Below the pieces are notes generated by a model. That model searched no databases. It was given only the letters and a program-made list of their open reading frames with translations, and was not told the DNA's origin. Positions 1 to 9,022 of a stretch of 64,000 nucleotides of DNA are shown piece after piece. How positions within the stretch are numbered: the stretch's first letter is position 1; every line of letters begins with the position of its first letter. Both the position numbers and the translations under genes were made by a program. The stretch is from Epilithonimonas hispanica (GTDB lineage Bacteria > Bacteroidota > Bacteroidia > Flavobacteriales > Weeksellaceae): NCBI RefSeq assembly GCF_003385395.1, contig NZ_QNUG01000015.1:1-64000 (forward strand), written 5' to 3'.

Positions 1-68
1 GAAATTCATAGACAAATATCTGATTATCAGATATAAATATACAAAAAATAACAATTATAACCAAAAAA

Positions 69-104
69 AATCCGCCTCAAGTTGTGAGACGGATTCTTTT
101 TTTT
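69..104 (+). terminator. Intrinsic terminator of an upstream gene
   Basis: AATCCG (69-74) pairs with CGGATT (90-95), extended by CTCA/TGAG across one mismatch, and is followed by eight T. It probably ends a plus-strand transcript that starts outside the window. Between it and the tRNA promoter (105-259) I see no gene. Confidence 0.75.
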
Positions 105-259
105 ATTTTAAAACTAAGACTCATCTGTAGAATTTAGTTACAATATCTTCTCGAAGATTTTGCTAATTAAGCAGATTATTGATTATCAGCAAAATTTGCT
201 TAATCTGCAAGAATTTTAAATTCATAATTCAAGTCACTAAAAATAAAACTCCAATTCCC

Positions 260-289
260 TTGACTTATATTGAAAAAGTCGTATATTTG
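260..289 (+). promoter_or_regulatory. Promoter of the initiator tRNA
   Basis: TTG (260-262) and TATATTTG (282-289) lie 19 bp apart. This matches the Bacteroidota housekeeping sigma consensus (TTG at -33, TAnnTTTG at -7). Predicted transcription starts about 4 bp after the second box, a few bases before the mature tRNA. Confidence 0.8.
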
Positions 290-300
290 CAGAACAATAT

Positions 301-373
<73 letters not shown>

Positions 374-380
374 CAATTTA

Positions 381-413
381 AGAGAATCAAAAATTTTGAT
401 TCTCTTTTTTTTT
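381..413 (+). terminator. Terminator after tRNA-fMet
   Basis: AGAGAATCAAAA (381-392) and TTTTGATTCTCT (394-405) are perfect inverted copies followed by a run of T. It closes a single-tRNA transcript. From 414 to 671 the sequence is AT-rich and I see no gene or structure in it. Confidence 0.9.
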
Positions 414-671
414 AGTTAATTGTTACAACATTTTGATTGAAATTTTAACAACAGTTTTCTAATAAATCATTTCGAAACTGTATTTCATTATAATATTTTA
501 CATCCTCACAAATAAGTTTTTTTAGAAAGGTCAAGCAAAATAGATATTAAAAGATATTGAATTGGTAATAAATCAGTAAATAAAATCTTTGTAATAAGGA
601 TAAATAGAATTTTTCTCATTTTATTTAATTTTAAAACTCCAAAGTAATATCAACACCATTTTTTAAACTTT

Positions 672-702
672 TTGCTAATTTTTTAAAATAACTTTAAATT
701 TG
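672..702 (+). promoter_or_regulatory. Promoter of the YciO/Sua5-family gene
   Basis: TTG (672-674) and TAAATTTG (695-702) are 20 bp apart. The expected start of transcription is near 706, only about 8 bases before the ATG at 714, so the leader is too short for a normal ribosome binding site. A second TAnnTTTG match (TACCTTTG, 703-710) has no TTG at the right distance. Confidence 0.65.
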
Positions 703-713
703 TACCTTTGATT

Positions 714-1325
714 ATGGCAAAAATCTTAAGAATATACCCGCAAAATCCGCAAGAAAATTTAATAGACGAAGCCGTAAAAGTCCTTCAAAACGGTGGCGTT
801 ATTATTTATCCTTCGGATACGATTTATACAATTGGCTGTGATATTTATAATCACAAAGCAATGGAAAGACTTGCTCAGATAAAAGGAATCAAGATTGACA
901 AACATAAATTTTCAATCATCTGTAATGATCTAAGCCATCTTTCTGAGTTTACAAAACCGATAGAAACATCTACTTTTCGTTTTCTGAAAACGCATCTTCC
1001 CGGAGCATTTACTTTCATTCTGGAAGCGAACAGAAATCTTCCTACTTCTTATAAAGGACATAAAACAGTTGGTATCAGAGTTCCAGACCATATCGTTCCG
1101 CAATTGATTGTAGAAAAATTAGGACATCCGATTGTATCAACTTCAATCCACGATGATGATGAGATTTTGGAATATTCTACAGATCCGGAATTGATTGCTG
1201 AAAAATATGACAAATTGGTTGATATCGTCATCGATTCGGGTTATGGAGACAACACGGCTTCCACAATTGTAGATTTGACTTCTGGAGAACCCGAGATTAT
1301 CAGACAAGGGAAAGGAGTTTTGTAA
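714..1325 (+). CDS. YciO/Sua5/YrdC-family RNA-binding or threonylcarbamoyl-AMP synthase-like protein
   Basis: This protein of about 203 residues is a single YrdC-like domain. Family members make threonylcarbamoyl-AMP for the t6A37 modification of tRNA; the YciO branch is related but its role is less certain. The N-terminal half holds GGVIIYPSDTIYTIGCD, and the rest follows the YciO pattern: PGAFTFIL, TVGIRVPDH, a VSTS motif, and an end reading VIDLTSGEPEIIRQGKG. It lacks the C-terminal Sua5 domain. By my recollection it resembles E. coli YciO more than TsaC, so the enzymatic call is tentative. I chose the ATG at 714 rather than the TTG at 708, because the predicted transcription start (about 706) leaves almost no leader for the TTG. 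The stop is followed by a copy of a dispersed repeat. Confidence 0.85.
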   Translation: MAKILRIYPQNPQENLIDEAVKVLQNGGVIIYPSDTIYTIGCDIYNHKAMERLAQIKGIKIDKHKFSIICNDLSHLSEFTKPIETSTFRFLKTHLPGAFTFILEANRNLPTSYKGHKTVGIRVPDHIVPQLIVEKLGHPIVSTSIHDDDEILEYSTDPELIAEKYDKLVDIVIDSGYGDNTASTIVDLTSGEPEIIRQGKGVL

Positions 1326-1337
1326 AGAATAAATAAA

Positions 1338-1365
1338 AGAGCTTCGAGAGCCTCAGCCTGACAAC
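1338..1365. repeat. Dispersed intergenic repeat, family A (copy 1)
   Basis: The core GCTTCGAGAGCCTCAGCC begins at 1341 and continues with TGACA. The same core occurs at 29566-29589 and 45619-45637, with a variant at 25836-25860. It contains the small inverted repeat GGCTTCGAGAGCC (complete only in the other copies). It lies between the YciO-like gene and yaaA. Function unknown. Confidence 0.75.
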
Positions 1366-1393
1366 AAACAATTATCAACCGATAACAACAAAA

Positions 1394-2155
1394 ATGAAAT
1401 TCATAACATCGCCTGCAAAATTGATGAATGTAGAAAACTCTACAGAATTCCTAAAAAGTACAACGCCGAAATTCATCAAGTATTCAGAATTTATCCAATC
1501 TTTTTTAAAAGAAAAATCACCTAAGTTCTTGGCAGAATTAATGGAAATTTCTCCAAAACTGGCAGACGAAAATTGGGAACGTAATCAAAAATGGACTTCA
1601 AAACCAACCGCTAAAAACTCAGCGCCTGCAATGTTTGCTTTTACAGGAGAAGTTTACAGAGGTCTGGATGCACCAACTTTGGACAAAAATGCGGTTGATT
1701 ATCTTCAGAAAAATTATAGAATTTTATCTGGACTTTATGGACTTTTGAAACCTTCGGACAAAATTATGTTGTATCGTTTGGAAATGGGAAGACCTTTCCA
1801 GTTTGATTCTTATAAAAACATCTATGAATTCTGGGCAGACAAAGTGACGGAACAATTGAATTCTGAGCTTAAAAAAGGAGAATTGCTCATTAATCTTGCT
1901 AGTACAGAATATTTTAAAGTCATTAATAAAAAATCTTTAAAAGCAAAAGTTATCGATTTTGAATTTAAACAAATTCAGCCTGATGGAAAACTAAAAACGA
2001 TTGTTGTTTATACCAAACACGCTCGTGGTTTGGTTTTACGTTTTTGTGCAGAAAATCAAGTTCAAACTTTGGATGAACTGAAAGCTTTCAATTACGAGAA
2101 TTACTTATTTGATGAGAAACTTTCGACTGAAACTAACTTGGTTTTTACAAGATAA
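1394..2155 (+). CDS. yaaA: Peroxide stress protein YaaA (DUF328/UPF0246)
   Basis: This is a full-length YaaA protein of 253 residues. In E. coli YaaA lowers intracellular free iron and protects DNA and proteins from damage during hydrogen peroxide stress. Family signatures are visible throughout: an N-terminal ITSPAKLM, then FTGEVYRGLDA, ILSGLYGLLKPSD, YRLEMGRPF, LINLASTEYFK and, near the end, KHARGLVLRF. Length and motif order match the E. coli protein without insertions. Its stop TAA (2153-2155) shares one base with the prmC ATG, so the two are probably translationally coupled. No obvious peroxide regulator site is seen upstream. Confidence 0.93.
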   Translation: MKFITSPAKLMNVENSTEFLKSTTPKFIKYSEFIQSFLKEKSPKFLAELMEISPKLADENWERNQKWTSKPTAKNSAPAMFAFTGEVYRGLDAPTLDKNAVDYLQKNYRILSGLYGLLKPSDKIMLYRLEMGRPFQFDSYKNIYEFWADKVTEQLNSELKKGELLINLASTEYFKVINKKSLKAKVIDFEFKQIQPDGKLKTIVVYTKHARGLVLRFCAENQVQTLDELKAFNYENYLFDEKLSTETNLVFTR

Positions 2156-3006
2156 TGATGAAACTTTCTGAAATCAAAACTATTTTTCAAACCGAACTTT
2201 CTGAAATCTATTCAAAATCTGAGATTGAGGAATTGTTCTCTATTTTTTGTGAACATTTTCTTGAACTGAATAAAATTGAATTGAGACAAAATCTTGACAA
2301 AGAATTATCTGAAAATGATTCTAATAAATTTTTAGAAACCATTTCGGAATTGAAAACCCGGAAACCTTTCCAACAAATTCTTGGCGAAACAGAATTTTAT
2401 GGAATGAAATTCTTTGTCAATGAACACGTTTTGATTCCAAGACCAGAAACTGAGGAATTGCTGGAATTAGCGATTCAAAAGATTCAAGATTCAAGATTCA
2501 AGGTTCAAGGTTTAAAAATACTTGATATTGGAACCGGAAGCGGAATTATTCCGATTGTTTTAAAGAAACATTTTCCGGAAGCTGAAGTTAATTCTATTGA
2601 TATTTCTAAAGATGCGTTAGAAATTGCGAAGAGAAATGCTAATTTTCATAATCTTGAAATCAATTTTGTAAATAAAGATTATCTGAATGAAAGTCTTGAT
2701 GATATTTATGATGTCATTATCAGCAATCCTCCTTATATTGGAATTGAAGAAAATGTAGACATCGAAGATTCAGTCAAAGGTTTTGAACCTAATTTGGCGC
2801 TCTTCTCTCCTACTTCTGATGCTTTGATTTTCTACAGAAAAATTGCAGAAGATTGCAAGAATCATCTTTCCAAAAACGGAATGGTTTTCTTGGAAATCAA
2901 TCAGAAACTGGGAAAAGAAACTTTGGAGTTGTTTCTGAATTTTTCTGAGTCAGTTTTACTTAAGGACATTTCTGGAAATGACCGGATGATTTTTGCACGA
3001 AAATAG
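2155..3006 (+). CDS. prmC: Peptide chain release factor N5-glutamine methyltransferase
   Basis: PrmC methylates the glutamine of the GGQ loop in release factors RF1 and RF2, using S-adenosylmethionine. The N-terminal helical domain (residues about 1-100) carries KPFQQILGETEFYG and the VLIPRPETEELLELA signature. It is followed by the Rossmann methyltransferase domain with LDIGTGSGIIPI and the catalytic NPPY motif (SNPPYIG). Length 283 is normal. Two ATG codons (2155, 2158) overlap the yaaA stop. Unusual: residues about 106-118, in the linker before the SAM-binding loop, are encoded by tandem GATTCAA heptamers, giving the low-complexity stretch QDSRFKVQG. This looks like a repeat that expanded inside the gene without breaking the frame. 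Confidence 0.93.
   Translation: MMKLSEIKTIFQTELSEIYSKSEIEELFSIFCEHFLELNKIELRQNLDKELSENDSNKFLETISELKTRKPFQQILGETEFYGMKFFVNEHVLIPRPETEELLELAIQKIQDSRFKVQGLKILDIGTGSGIIPIVLKKHFPEAEVNSIDISKDALEIAKRNANFHNLEINFVNKDYLNESLDDIYDVIISNPPYIGIEENVDIEDSVKGFEPNLALFSPTSDALIFYRKIAEDCKNHLSKNGMVFLEINQKLGKETLELFLNFSESVLLKDISGNDRMIFARK
2472..2508 (+). repeat. Heptamer repeat inside prmC
   Basis: GATTCAA occurs at 2472, 2481, 2488 and 2495, followed by the variant GGTTCAA at 2502. The last four units are in direct tandem. The repeat lies in the interdomain linker of PrmC and resembles the AGTTTAAGGTT-type repeats found between genes elsewhere in the window (11946-12019). Confidence 0.8.
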
Positions 3007-3127
3007 TTGTGAACACAAAGCTCCTAAAGGCTTTTAATACTTTCTGCTTTAAGTTCACAAAATTGCTTCGCTTATAAGAGATTTTATTTGGATTTTTTAA
3101 TCTGGAAAAGAATTACAAAACCTCAAC

Positions 3128-3190
3128 ATAGCCCCGATGGTAGCGGCATCCTTTTTTGCAAAAAAAAGATATAGCGGACAGCGGGTGAGA
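3128..3190. repeat. Intergenic element family D (copy 1), hairpin core
   Basis: The element lies in the 224-bp gap between the convergent prmC and rhomboid genes. It reads CCCCGATGGTAGCGG (3132-3146), then a hairpin in which ATCCTTTTTT pairs with AAAAAAAAGAT, then TAGCGGACAGCGGG ending at 3184. The outer CCCG and CGGG can also pair. A related element in the same orientation lies at 38788-38855. Similar sequences are, as I recall, very frequent between genes in flavobacteria. Its position between convergent genes would suit a two-way terminator, but that is inference. The rest of the gap shows no gene. Confidence 0.65.
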
Positions 3191-3230
3191 TAAGTTCTAA
3201 AAAACGGTAATCGTCTTGCTCCTAATAAAA

Positions 3231-3872
3231 TTATCCAATTCTTTTTTTAACAATAATCTCGTAAGCTAAATAAATGAGTGGCAATGCCATAATCCCAATG
3301 TAAATTGCATTTTGCAATGCAAATTCTGGATAAACTGCAACGGCATAAACCAATCCGAAAAATGCACCTCCAAGATGTGCAGCGTGACCGATATTGTCAT
3401 TCATTCTTGGATTAAGCATCATATAAACAGAATATCCGAAATAGAGTGCACCGAACAAAAAACCTGGGATAAACCAGATTTCGATTTCTCTGGGCGCAAG
3501 AGCCACGGCAGCAAACAAAACACCTGAAACTCCCCCACTAGCTCCTATTGCGGAATAAAAAGGAACTTTTCTGTAATGATACAAGCAAAACAAATTTCCC
3601 AAAATAATGGAACCTATGTAAATAATCAAAAATCCGTAAACCTTGAAACCAATTAATGCAATCGGCGCAAATATGTAAAGCGTGTACATATTGAAAAACA
3701 AATGCATCCAATCTCCGTGTAGGAAACCGGCTGATAAAAGTCTCAGATATTCTTTTCGTCTTTGAACACTTCCGACCTCAAATTTATATTTTTGGAAAAA
3801 TTCTGGTTGTTGAAAACCTATGTAACTGATTACACAAGTAATAATGATTATGATTAATAAAACGATGTTCAT
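3231..3872 (-). CDS. Rhomboid-family intramembrane serine protease
   Basis: A six-helix membrane protein of 213 residues with the rhomboid catalytic set. The asparagine of HLFFNM (N61) is in place, the serine lies in GASGG (S112) and the histidine in AAHLGG (H166), each inside a predicted transmembrane segment. It should cleave membrane-spanning substrates, which cannot be identified from sequence. The gene starts 23 bases after the parC stop on the same strand and is therefore probably the last gene of the parE-parC transcript. No extra soluble domains are present, unlike many eukaryotic-type rhomboids. The ATG at 3872 gives a first membrane helix at the very N-terminus. Confidence 0.9.
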   Translation of the reverse strand: MNIVLLIIIIITCVISYIGFQQPEFFQKYKFEVGSVQRRKEYLRLLSAGFLHGDWMHLFFNMYTLYIFAPIALIGFKVYGFLIIYIGSIILGNLFCLYHYRKVPFYSAIGASGGVSGVLFAAVALAPREIEIWFIPGFLFGALYFGYSVYMMLNPRMNDNIGHAAHLGGAFFGLVYAVAVYPEFALQNAIYIGIMALPLIYLAYEIIVKKRIG

Positions 3873-3895
3873 TGTTTAAAAAATTGATTGTGTTT

Positions 3896-6469
3896 TTAAT
3901 TTTCTTCTTCAAAAAGACTGCCAATACTTCCACCTTCGTCATCCAGATCCTCTTGTATTCTTTCTTCTATTTCTGGTTCTTCTTCGACAACTTCTGGTGG
4001 TTCAGGAATGGTGATATTGATATTTTTGACTTTGTCTTTTGCCAATTGATTACCAATCGCTTTGATACCTTTTACTGTAATAAACTCATCCAAATCAAAA
4101 GTTTCTGGATCTTTTTGTTTCCCTTTGATTACTGGATAGACCAATTCTGCAATGGCCCCAACTTCTGTTGTTACAAATTCTAAGAAAGACTTTGGATTGT
4201 CGTTAGCAAAGAAAGACTGGACATTTGGTGTATTTTCCAAGAGGAAACGTTTCACAAAATATTTATCTTTTTCTCCGTCAAAATAGATACAAGTTATCGG
4301 CTGCTCTGGTTTCCATTTTTCTAAGATTAGATAATCGTCATCAAATCGATTCATCAAATCGAAAGAAACCAATTTTGCCTCGCCTTGAGAATTGATAGTC
4401 AAAATCTTATTATCCCCTTTGAAACTTCCCAACAAGGTTCCTCTTCCATCCGCATTAAGACGTCTTACAGAATCATCAAACCAAATTTTTCTAGGTGCTA
4501 ATGTTGAAACCCCTTCTTCTTTTAGGTCTACTTTTTTGACCGCATACTTGGTTACAAGATTTCCTTTAGAATCACGACCTTTAATTATTACATCAGAGAA
4601 ATCGATATCAATTTTATTCTTCCTGACTCTTGCATTTGGCTTCAACAAAACAGAAACAACTTCTGCTTCACCATTTGGATTAGCCGAAAAATAGAGCATT
4701 TCTGAATATTTTTTATCCGAAGCTAGTTTATAATCTGTATTTCTGGTAACTCCTGTCACAGAAAACCGTTTCATATAATAAGGACCTTCCCTACCTTCGC
4801 GATAAATCATGTTGTAAACCGTGCGCTTGTCGTTCTTTTTCCAGACTGCAACGTGAACAATGTTTTTTCCGATAAAAGTTTTAGCTTCAACTTTCACCAC
4901 CTTCATTGTTCCATCTTTCTGAAATGTGATGATGTCATCAATATCGGAACAATCGAAGAGATATTCGTCTTTTTTGAGAGAAGTTCCTATAAATCCTTCT
5001 TCCCTATTGACATAGAATTTTTCATTAGCAACCGCAACTTTTGATGCATCAATTGTATCAAAAATTCTTAGCTCGGTTCTTCTTTCTTTTCCTTTTCCGT
5101 ATTTTTTCTGAATATTAGTATAATAATCTATGGCATAAGTGATAAGATTAGCTAAATGATGTTTCACTTGCTCAATCTTACCTTCCAAGGCTAGAATATT
5201 TTCTTTGAATTTATCTAAGTCAAAACGAGAAATTCTCTTGATTCGGATTTCGGTTAATTTAATAATATCTTCTTCTGTAACATCTCTCAAAAGATGTTTT
5301 GTATGAGGCTTTAAACCTTCATCTATTGTTTTAATCACATCTTCCCAAGATTTCACTTCCTCGATATCGTGATAGATTCTGTTCTCGATAAAGATTCTTT
5401 CTAATGAAGAAAAATGCCAACTTTCTTGCAACTCATGAAGTTCAATTTCTAGCTCTTTCTTTAGTAAAGAAACTGTATGATCTGTATTATGTTTCAGAAT
5501 CTCAGAAACTGATAAGAACATTGGTTTGTCTCCAACAATCACGCAGGCATTTGGCGAAATTGGGACTTCACAATCTGTGAATGCATAAAGCGCATCAATG
5601 GTTTTATCTGGTGAAACATCCGGATGGAGATGAATATTAATCTCTACATTATCCGAAGTATTGTCCTCAATTTTTTTGATTTTGATCTTTCCTCTTTCGT
5701 TGGCTTTCAAAATACTATCAATAAGATCACCGGTATTCTTGGAAAAAGGAAGTTCTGTAATTGTAAGTAAATGCTTTTCTTTTTGCGAAATTCTTGCTCT
5801 TGCTCGGATCTTTCCGCCTCTTTTACCATCATTATAATTGGAAACATCCAGCATTCCGGCAGTCAAAAAATCTGGAAAAACTTCAAATCTTTTTCCCTTG
5901 AGATAAAGAATAGAAGCTGTGATCAATTCGTTAAAATTGTGAGGCATAATCTTGGTAGAAAGCCCAACTCCAATTCCCTCAACACCTTGTGCAAGTAGCA
6001 ATGGAAACTTTACAGGAAGATCAACAGGTTCATTATTTCTTCCATCATAAGATTTGGTCCAGTGGGTTGTTTTTGGGTTGAAGACAATATCTAAAGCTAA
6101 CGGTGTCAATCTAGCTTCGATATATCTCGCAGCAGCAGCAGAATCACCTGTGTAGATATTCCCCCAGTTACCCTGAGTATCAATTAATAATTCCTTTTGC
6201 CCAATTTGCACCATTGCATCGGTAATAGAAGCATCGCCGTGTGGATGATATTTCATCGTATTACCAACTATATTAGCAACCTTGTTATAACGACCGTCTT
6301 CCAACTCTCGCATAGAGTGCATAATCCTACGTTGAACTGGCTTGAAACCATCAAAAATAGATGGAATTGCTCTGTCTAATATTACATAAGATGCATAATC
6401 TAAAAACCAATCTTTATACAGCCCCGAAACTTTTTTCAGGCTCTCTTCGTTATGTGTACTTTCTTCCAT
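3896..6469 (-). CDS. parC: DNA topoisomerase IV subunit A
   Basis: ParC is the DNA-breaking and rejoining subunit of topoisomerase IV, which unlinks daughter chromosomes. The winged-helix breakage domain carries the catalytic tyrosine Y116 in AAAARYIEAR, followed by the tower and coiled-coil regions and a C-terminal beta-propeller-like domain. An acidic tail closes the protein (many E and D in the last 45 residues). ParC rather than GyrA is indicated by linkage to parE and the absence of a classical GyrA box. In the quinolone-contact helix the sequence is HPHGDASITDAM, so the residue matching E. coli Ser80 is Ala80 and the residue matching Glu84 is Asp84. Its ATG overlaps the stop of the preceding membrane protein by one base. 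Confidence 0.93.
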   Translation of the reverse strand: MEESTHNEESLKKVSGLYKDWFLDYASYVILDRAIPSIFDGFKPVQRRIMHSMRELEDGRYNKVANIVGNTMKYHPHGDASITDAMVQIGQKELLIDTQGNWGNIYTGDSAAAARYIEARLTPLALDIVFNPKTTHWTKSYDGRNNEPVDLPVKFPLLLAQGVEGIGVGLSTKIMPHNFNELITASILYLKGKRFEVFPDFLTAGMLDVSNYNDGKRGGKIRARARISQKEKHLLTITELPFSKNTGDLIDSILKANERGKIKIKKIEDNTSDNVEINIHLHPDVSPDKTIDALYAFTDCEVPISPNACVIVGDKPMFLSVSEILKHNTDHTVSLLKKELEIELHELQESWHFSSLERIFIENRIYHDIEEVKSWEDVIKTIDEGLKPHTKHLLRDVTEEDIIKLTEIRIKRISRFDLDKFKENILALEGKIEQVKHHLANLITYAIDYYTNIQKKYGKGKERRTELRIFDTIDASKVAVANEKFYVNREEGFIGTSLKKDEYLFDCSDIDDIITFQKDGTMKVVKVEAKTFIGKNIVHVAVWKKNDKRTVYNMIYREGREGPYYMKRFSVTGVTRNTDYKLASDKKYSEMLYFSANPNGEAEVVSVLLKPNARVRKNKIDIDFSDVIIKGRDSKGNLVTKYAVKKVDLKEEGVSTLAPRKIWFDDSVRRLNADGRGTLLGSFKGDNKILTINSQGEAKLVSFDLMNRFDDDYLILEKWKPEQPITCIYFDGEKDKYFVKRFLLENTPNVQSFFANDNPKSFLEFVTTEVGAIAELVYPVIKGKQKDPETFDLDEFITVKGIKAIGNQLAKDKVKNINITIPEPPEVVEEEPEIEERIQEDLDDEGGSIGSLFEEEN

Positions 6470-6969
6470 TAATCTGTTGCTGTATTATCTTCGTGCACGT
6501 TTTCCTTATTCAATTTTAAGACTTTGTTCAAAGAAAATTTCAAATCTTTCACCTGCTTTTTGTTCAGAAAAGAAATATCATATTTTAAGATTACAACGTG
6601 TGATTTCTTACTGTTAATATAAATATATAACTTCTTAAAAAAAAACACATTAACTAAATTAAACTTAATCAATTTATATTTCGGAAATTCATCTTTTGCA
6701 TTCTTTTTGGACAATAAATATAAGATATGATTATTTCTAAAATTAAGTGCTTCCCCATCACTATCATATTCGAACACCGGTTTGCCTAGAAGATAAAGAA
6801 AAAGCGACATCAAAGCTGGAAATGCCAATAAAACCCAAGCTTTCCTTCCAAAAATATCAAACTTATTAATCTCTAAAATGTATGCAATAATTCCTAATAT
6901 AAAAACAATCCCTGCCAGTGAATATATAAAACTATAAACAGGAACTTTATTTCTATTACTTAATCTCAT
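6469..6969 (-). CDS. Hypothetical two-helix membrane protein between parE and parC
   Basis: I do not recognise a named family. The 166-residue protein has a short basic N-terminus and two adjacent hydrophobic helices (about residues 10-30 and 43-62). A soluble C-terminal part of about 100 residues is rich in lysine, phenylalanine and asparagine; its alternating strands and final helix could form a PH-like or DUF304-like fold (inference). It starts 46 bases after parE and its TAA shares a base with the parC ATG, so it is translated with the topoisomerase IV subunits. No catalytic motif is visible. Its place inside the operon suggests co-expression but not necessarily a topoisomerase role. Confidence 0.75.
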   Translation of the reverse strand: MRLSNRNKVPVYSFIYSLAGIVFILGIIAYILEINKFDIFGRKAWVLLAFPALMSLFLYLLGKPVFEYDSDGEALNFRNNHILYLLSKKNAKDEFPKYKLIKFNLVNVFFFKKLYIYINSKKSHVVILKYDISFLNKKQVKDLKFSLNKVLKLNKENVHEDNTATD

Positions 6970-7015
6970 TTGTGTGTGTTTTATGTTTTTAGTTTTTATA
7001 ATTGATTTTCATCTT

Positions 7016-8911
7016 CTAAGTTTCTATCTCGAGAGCTTCTTTCTTATCAATATCACCTTCTTCAACCACTAGATTATCCAAGATAAACAATTGTCTATCT
7101 GGCGTATTTTTTCCCATATAGAATTCTAAAAGCTGCGTAATGGTTTGATCTTTCCCTAAAACCACAGGCTCCAATCTAATATCTTTCCCAATGAAATGTT
7201 TGAACTCATCCGGAGAAATTTCTCCCAAACCTTTGAATCGTGTGATTTCCGGATTTTTTCCAAGTTCATTCAATGCCTTCAATCTCTCGGCATCGGAGTA
7301 GCAATATCTAGTTTCTTTTTTATTTCTAACACGGAAAAGCGGCGTCTGTAAAATGTACAAATGTCCATTTTTAATCAAATCAGGAAAAAATTGAAGGAAG
7401 AATGTAATCATCAACAATCTGATGTGCATCCCGTCAACATCGGCATCGGTTGCTATTACAACATGATTATAACGCAAGTCTTCCAAGCTTTCCTCGATGT
7501 TAAGTGCCGCTTGAAGAAGGTTGAATTCTTCATTTTCGTAAACCACTTTTTTTGTCAATCCATAGCAGTTCAGAGGCTTTCCCTTTAATGAAAAAACAGC
7601 CTGCGTTTCCACATCTCTAGACTTTGTAATAGAACCAGAAGCAGAATCTCCCTCGGTTATGAAAATCATTGTCTCAGATTTTCTAGTTGCCTTTTGGTCG
7701 TTATAATGATGTCTGCAATCTCTCAGTTTTTTATTGTGAAGCGATACTTTTTTAGCTCTTTCTCTTGCTAATTTTTGGATTCCGGAAAGTTCCTTTCTTT
7801 CTCTTTCGGAAATTAATATTTTACGCTGAATAGCTTCTGCAATCTCAGGGTTTTTATGAAGAAAATTATCTAATTTATTCTTCAAATAATTGATAACAAA
7901 AGTCTTAATCGACTCCAGCTCTTTCCCATCTTTATCCTGTCCCATTGTTGTAGAACCCAATTTGGTCTTGGTTTGGGATTCAAAAACAGGATTACCAACG
8001 TTGATGTAAACTGCACCGATAATAGCTTTTCTAATATCAGTAGCTTCAAAGTTTTTATTGAAAAATTCTCGGATAGTTTTCACATAAGCTTCTTTAAAAG
8101 CATTAAGATGCGTTCCTCCTTGTGAAGTATATTGTCCGTTGACAAAAGAAAAATAGGTTTCAGATTGAGATTTGTCGGAATGCGTAATCGCCAATTCCAT
8201 ATCTTCATCTTTAATGTGGATGATCGGATAAACAATTTCGCCATCAATTTCTTCTTCCAATAAGTCTTTCAAACCATTTTGAGATTCGAAAACTTCTCCG
8301 TTGAAATAGATTTTTAAGCTTAGATTGAGATAAGTGTAATTGCGGAGCATTTTCTCCACATACTCATTTCTGAATTTGAAGTTGACAAAAATGCTGTTAT
8401 CTGGTGTAAAGGTGATTTCCGTTCCATTTCTTTCGGAAGTTTCGGTTTCATCGTGTAAAACATCCAATCTCCCTTCACGGAACTCGGCAATTCTCATTCT
8501 GCCTTCACGAACCGATTTAACTCTAAAATATGTCGATAAAAAGTTAACTGCTTTTGTACCAACCCCATTCAAACCGATGGATTTTTTGAAAGCACCGTCA
8601 TCATATTTCCCTCCAGTGTTCATTATGGAAACAACGTCCACAATTTTCCCCAAAGGAATTCCTCGACCGTAATCACGAACAGTTACGGTTCCGTCTTTGA
8701 TTTTTACGTCAATTCTTTTTCCGGCTTTCATCCTGAATTCGTCAATGGAATTATCCAAAACTTCTTTCAGTAAAATATAAATCCCGTCATCCACAGATGA
8801 ACCATCTCCCAACTTCCCAATATACATCCCGGGGCGTAATCGTACGTGTTCCCTAGGTTCGAGCGTTCGTATGTTATCTTCGGAGTAATTCGGTTGTAAA
8901 TCTTGTGACAT
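7016..8911 (-). CDS. parE: DNA topoisomerase IV subunit B
   Basis: ParE is the ATPase subunit of topoisomerase IV. The GHKL ATPase domain is clear: [25 protein letters not shown], and the glycine-rich lid [11 protein letters not shown]. The transducer domain follows, with a QTKTKLG segment. The TOPRIM region has EGDSASGS for the catalytic glutamate and [10 protein letters not shown] for the metal-binding aspartates. At 631 residues it lacks the long insertion seen in E. coli GyrB. The distinct TOPRIM sequence (ASGS rather than AGGT) and linkage with parC separate it from the gyrB gene at about 47-49 kb. It is the first gene of a four-gene minus-strand set. A weak promoter match (TAATTTTG) lies about 23 bases upstream of the ATG. 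Confidence 0.93.
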   Translation of the reverse strand: MSQDLQPNYSEDNIRTLEPREHVRLRPGMYIGKLGDGSSVDDGIYILLKEVLDNSIDEFRMKAGKRIDVKIKDGTVTVRDYGRGIPLGKIVDVVSIMNTGGKYDDGAFKKSIGLNGVGTKAVNFLSTYFRVKSVREGRMRIAEFREGRLDVLHDETETSERNGTEITFTPDNSIFVNFKFRNEYVEKMLRNYTYLNLSLKIYFNGEVFESQNGLKDLLEEEIDGEIVYPIIHIKDEDMELAITHSDKSQSETYFSFVNGQYTSQGGTHLNAFKEAYVKTIREFFNKNFEATDIRKAIIGAVYINVGNPVFESQTKTKLGSTTMGQDKDGKELESIKTFVINYLKNKLDNFLHKNPEIAEAIQRKILISERERKELSGIQKLARERAKKVSLHNKKLRDCRHHYNDQKATRKSETMIFITEGDSASGSITKSRDVETQAVFSLKGKPLNCYGLTKKVVYENEEFNLLQAALNIEESLEDLRYNHVVIATDADVDGMHIRLLMITFFLQFFPDLIKNGHLYILQTPLFRVRNKKETRYCYSDAERLKALNELGKNPEITRFKGLGEISPDEFKHFIGKDIRLEPVVLGKDQTITQLLEFYMGKNTPDRQLFILDNLVVEEGDIDKKEALEIET

Positions 8912-8933
8912 AGATGAAAAATCAGTAAACAGA

Positions 8934-8941
8934 CAAAATTA
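8934..8941 (-). promoter_or_regulatory. Possible -7 box of the parE-parC operon
   Basis: The minus strand reads TAATTTTG, matching TAnnTTTG, and would start transcription about 20 bases before the parE ATG. No TTG is found at the right spacing upstream, so only half of the promoter is supported. Confidence 0.4.
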
Positions 8942-9022
8942 GGAAATTGAAGCCAAAAATCCGAATTTTTTATTTTAAATATCCGTAAATCATCTCAATT
9001 ATTATTTGGATTTTCACAAAAG

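Noticed and set aside
3872-4183. 103-codon plus-strand frame at the end of parC
   Set aside because: It is the complement of the acidic parC tail (rich in F, I and W because of complementary GAA/GAT codons) and has no independent support.
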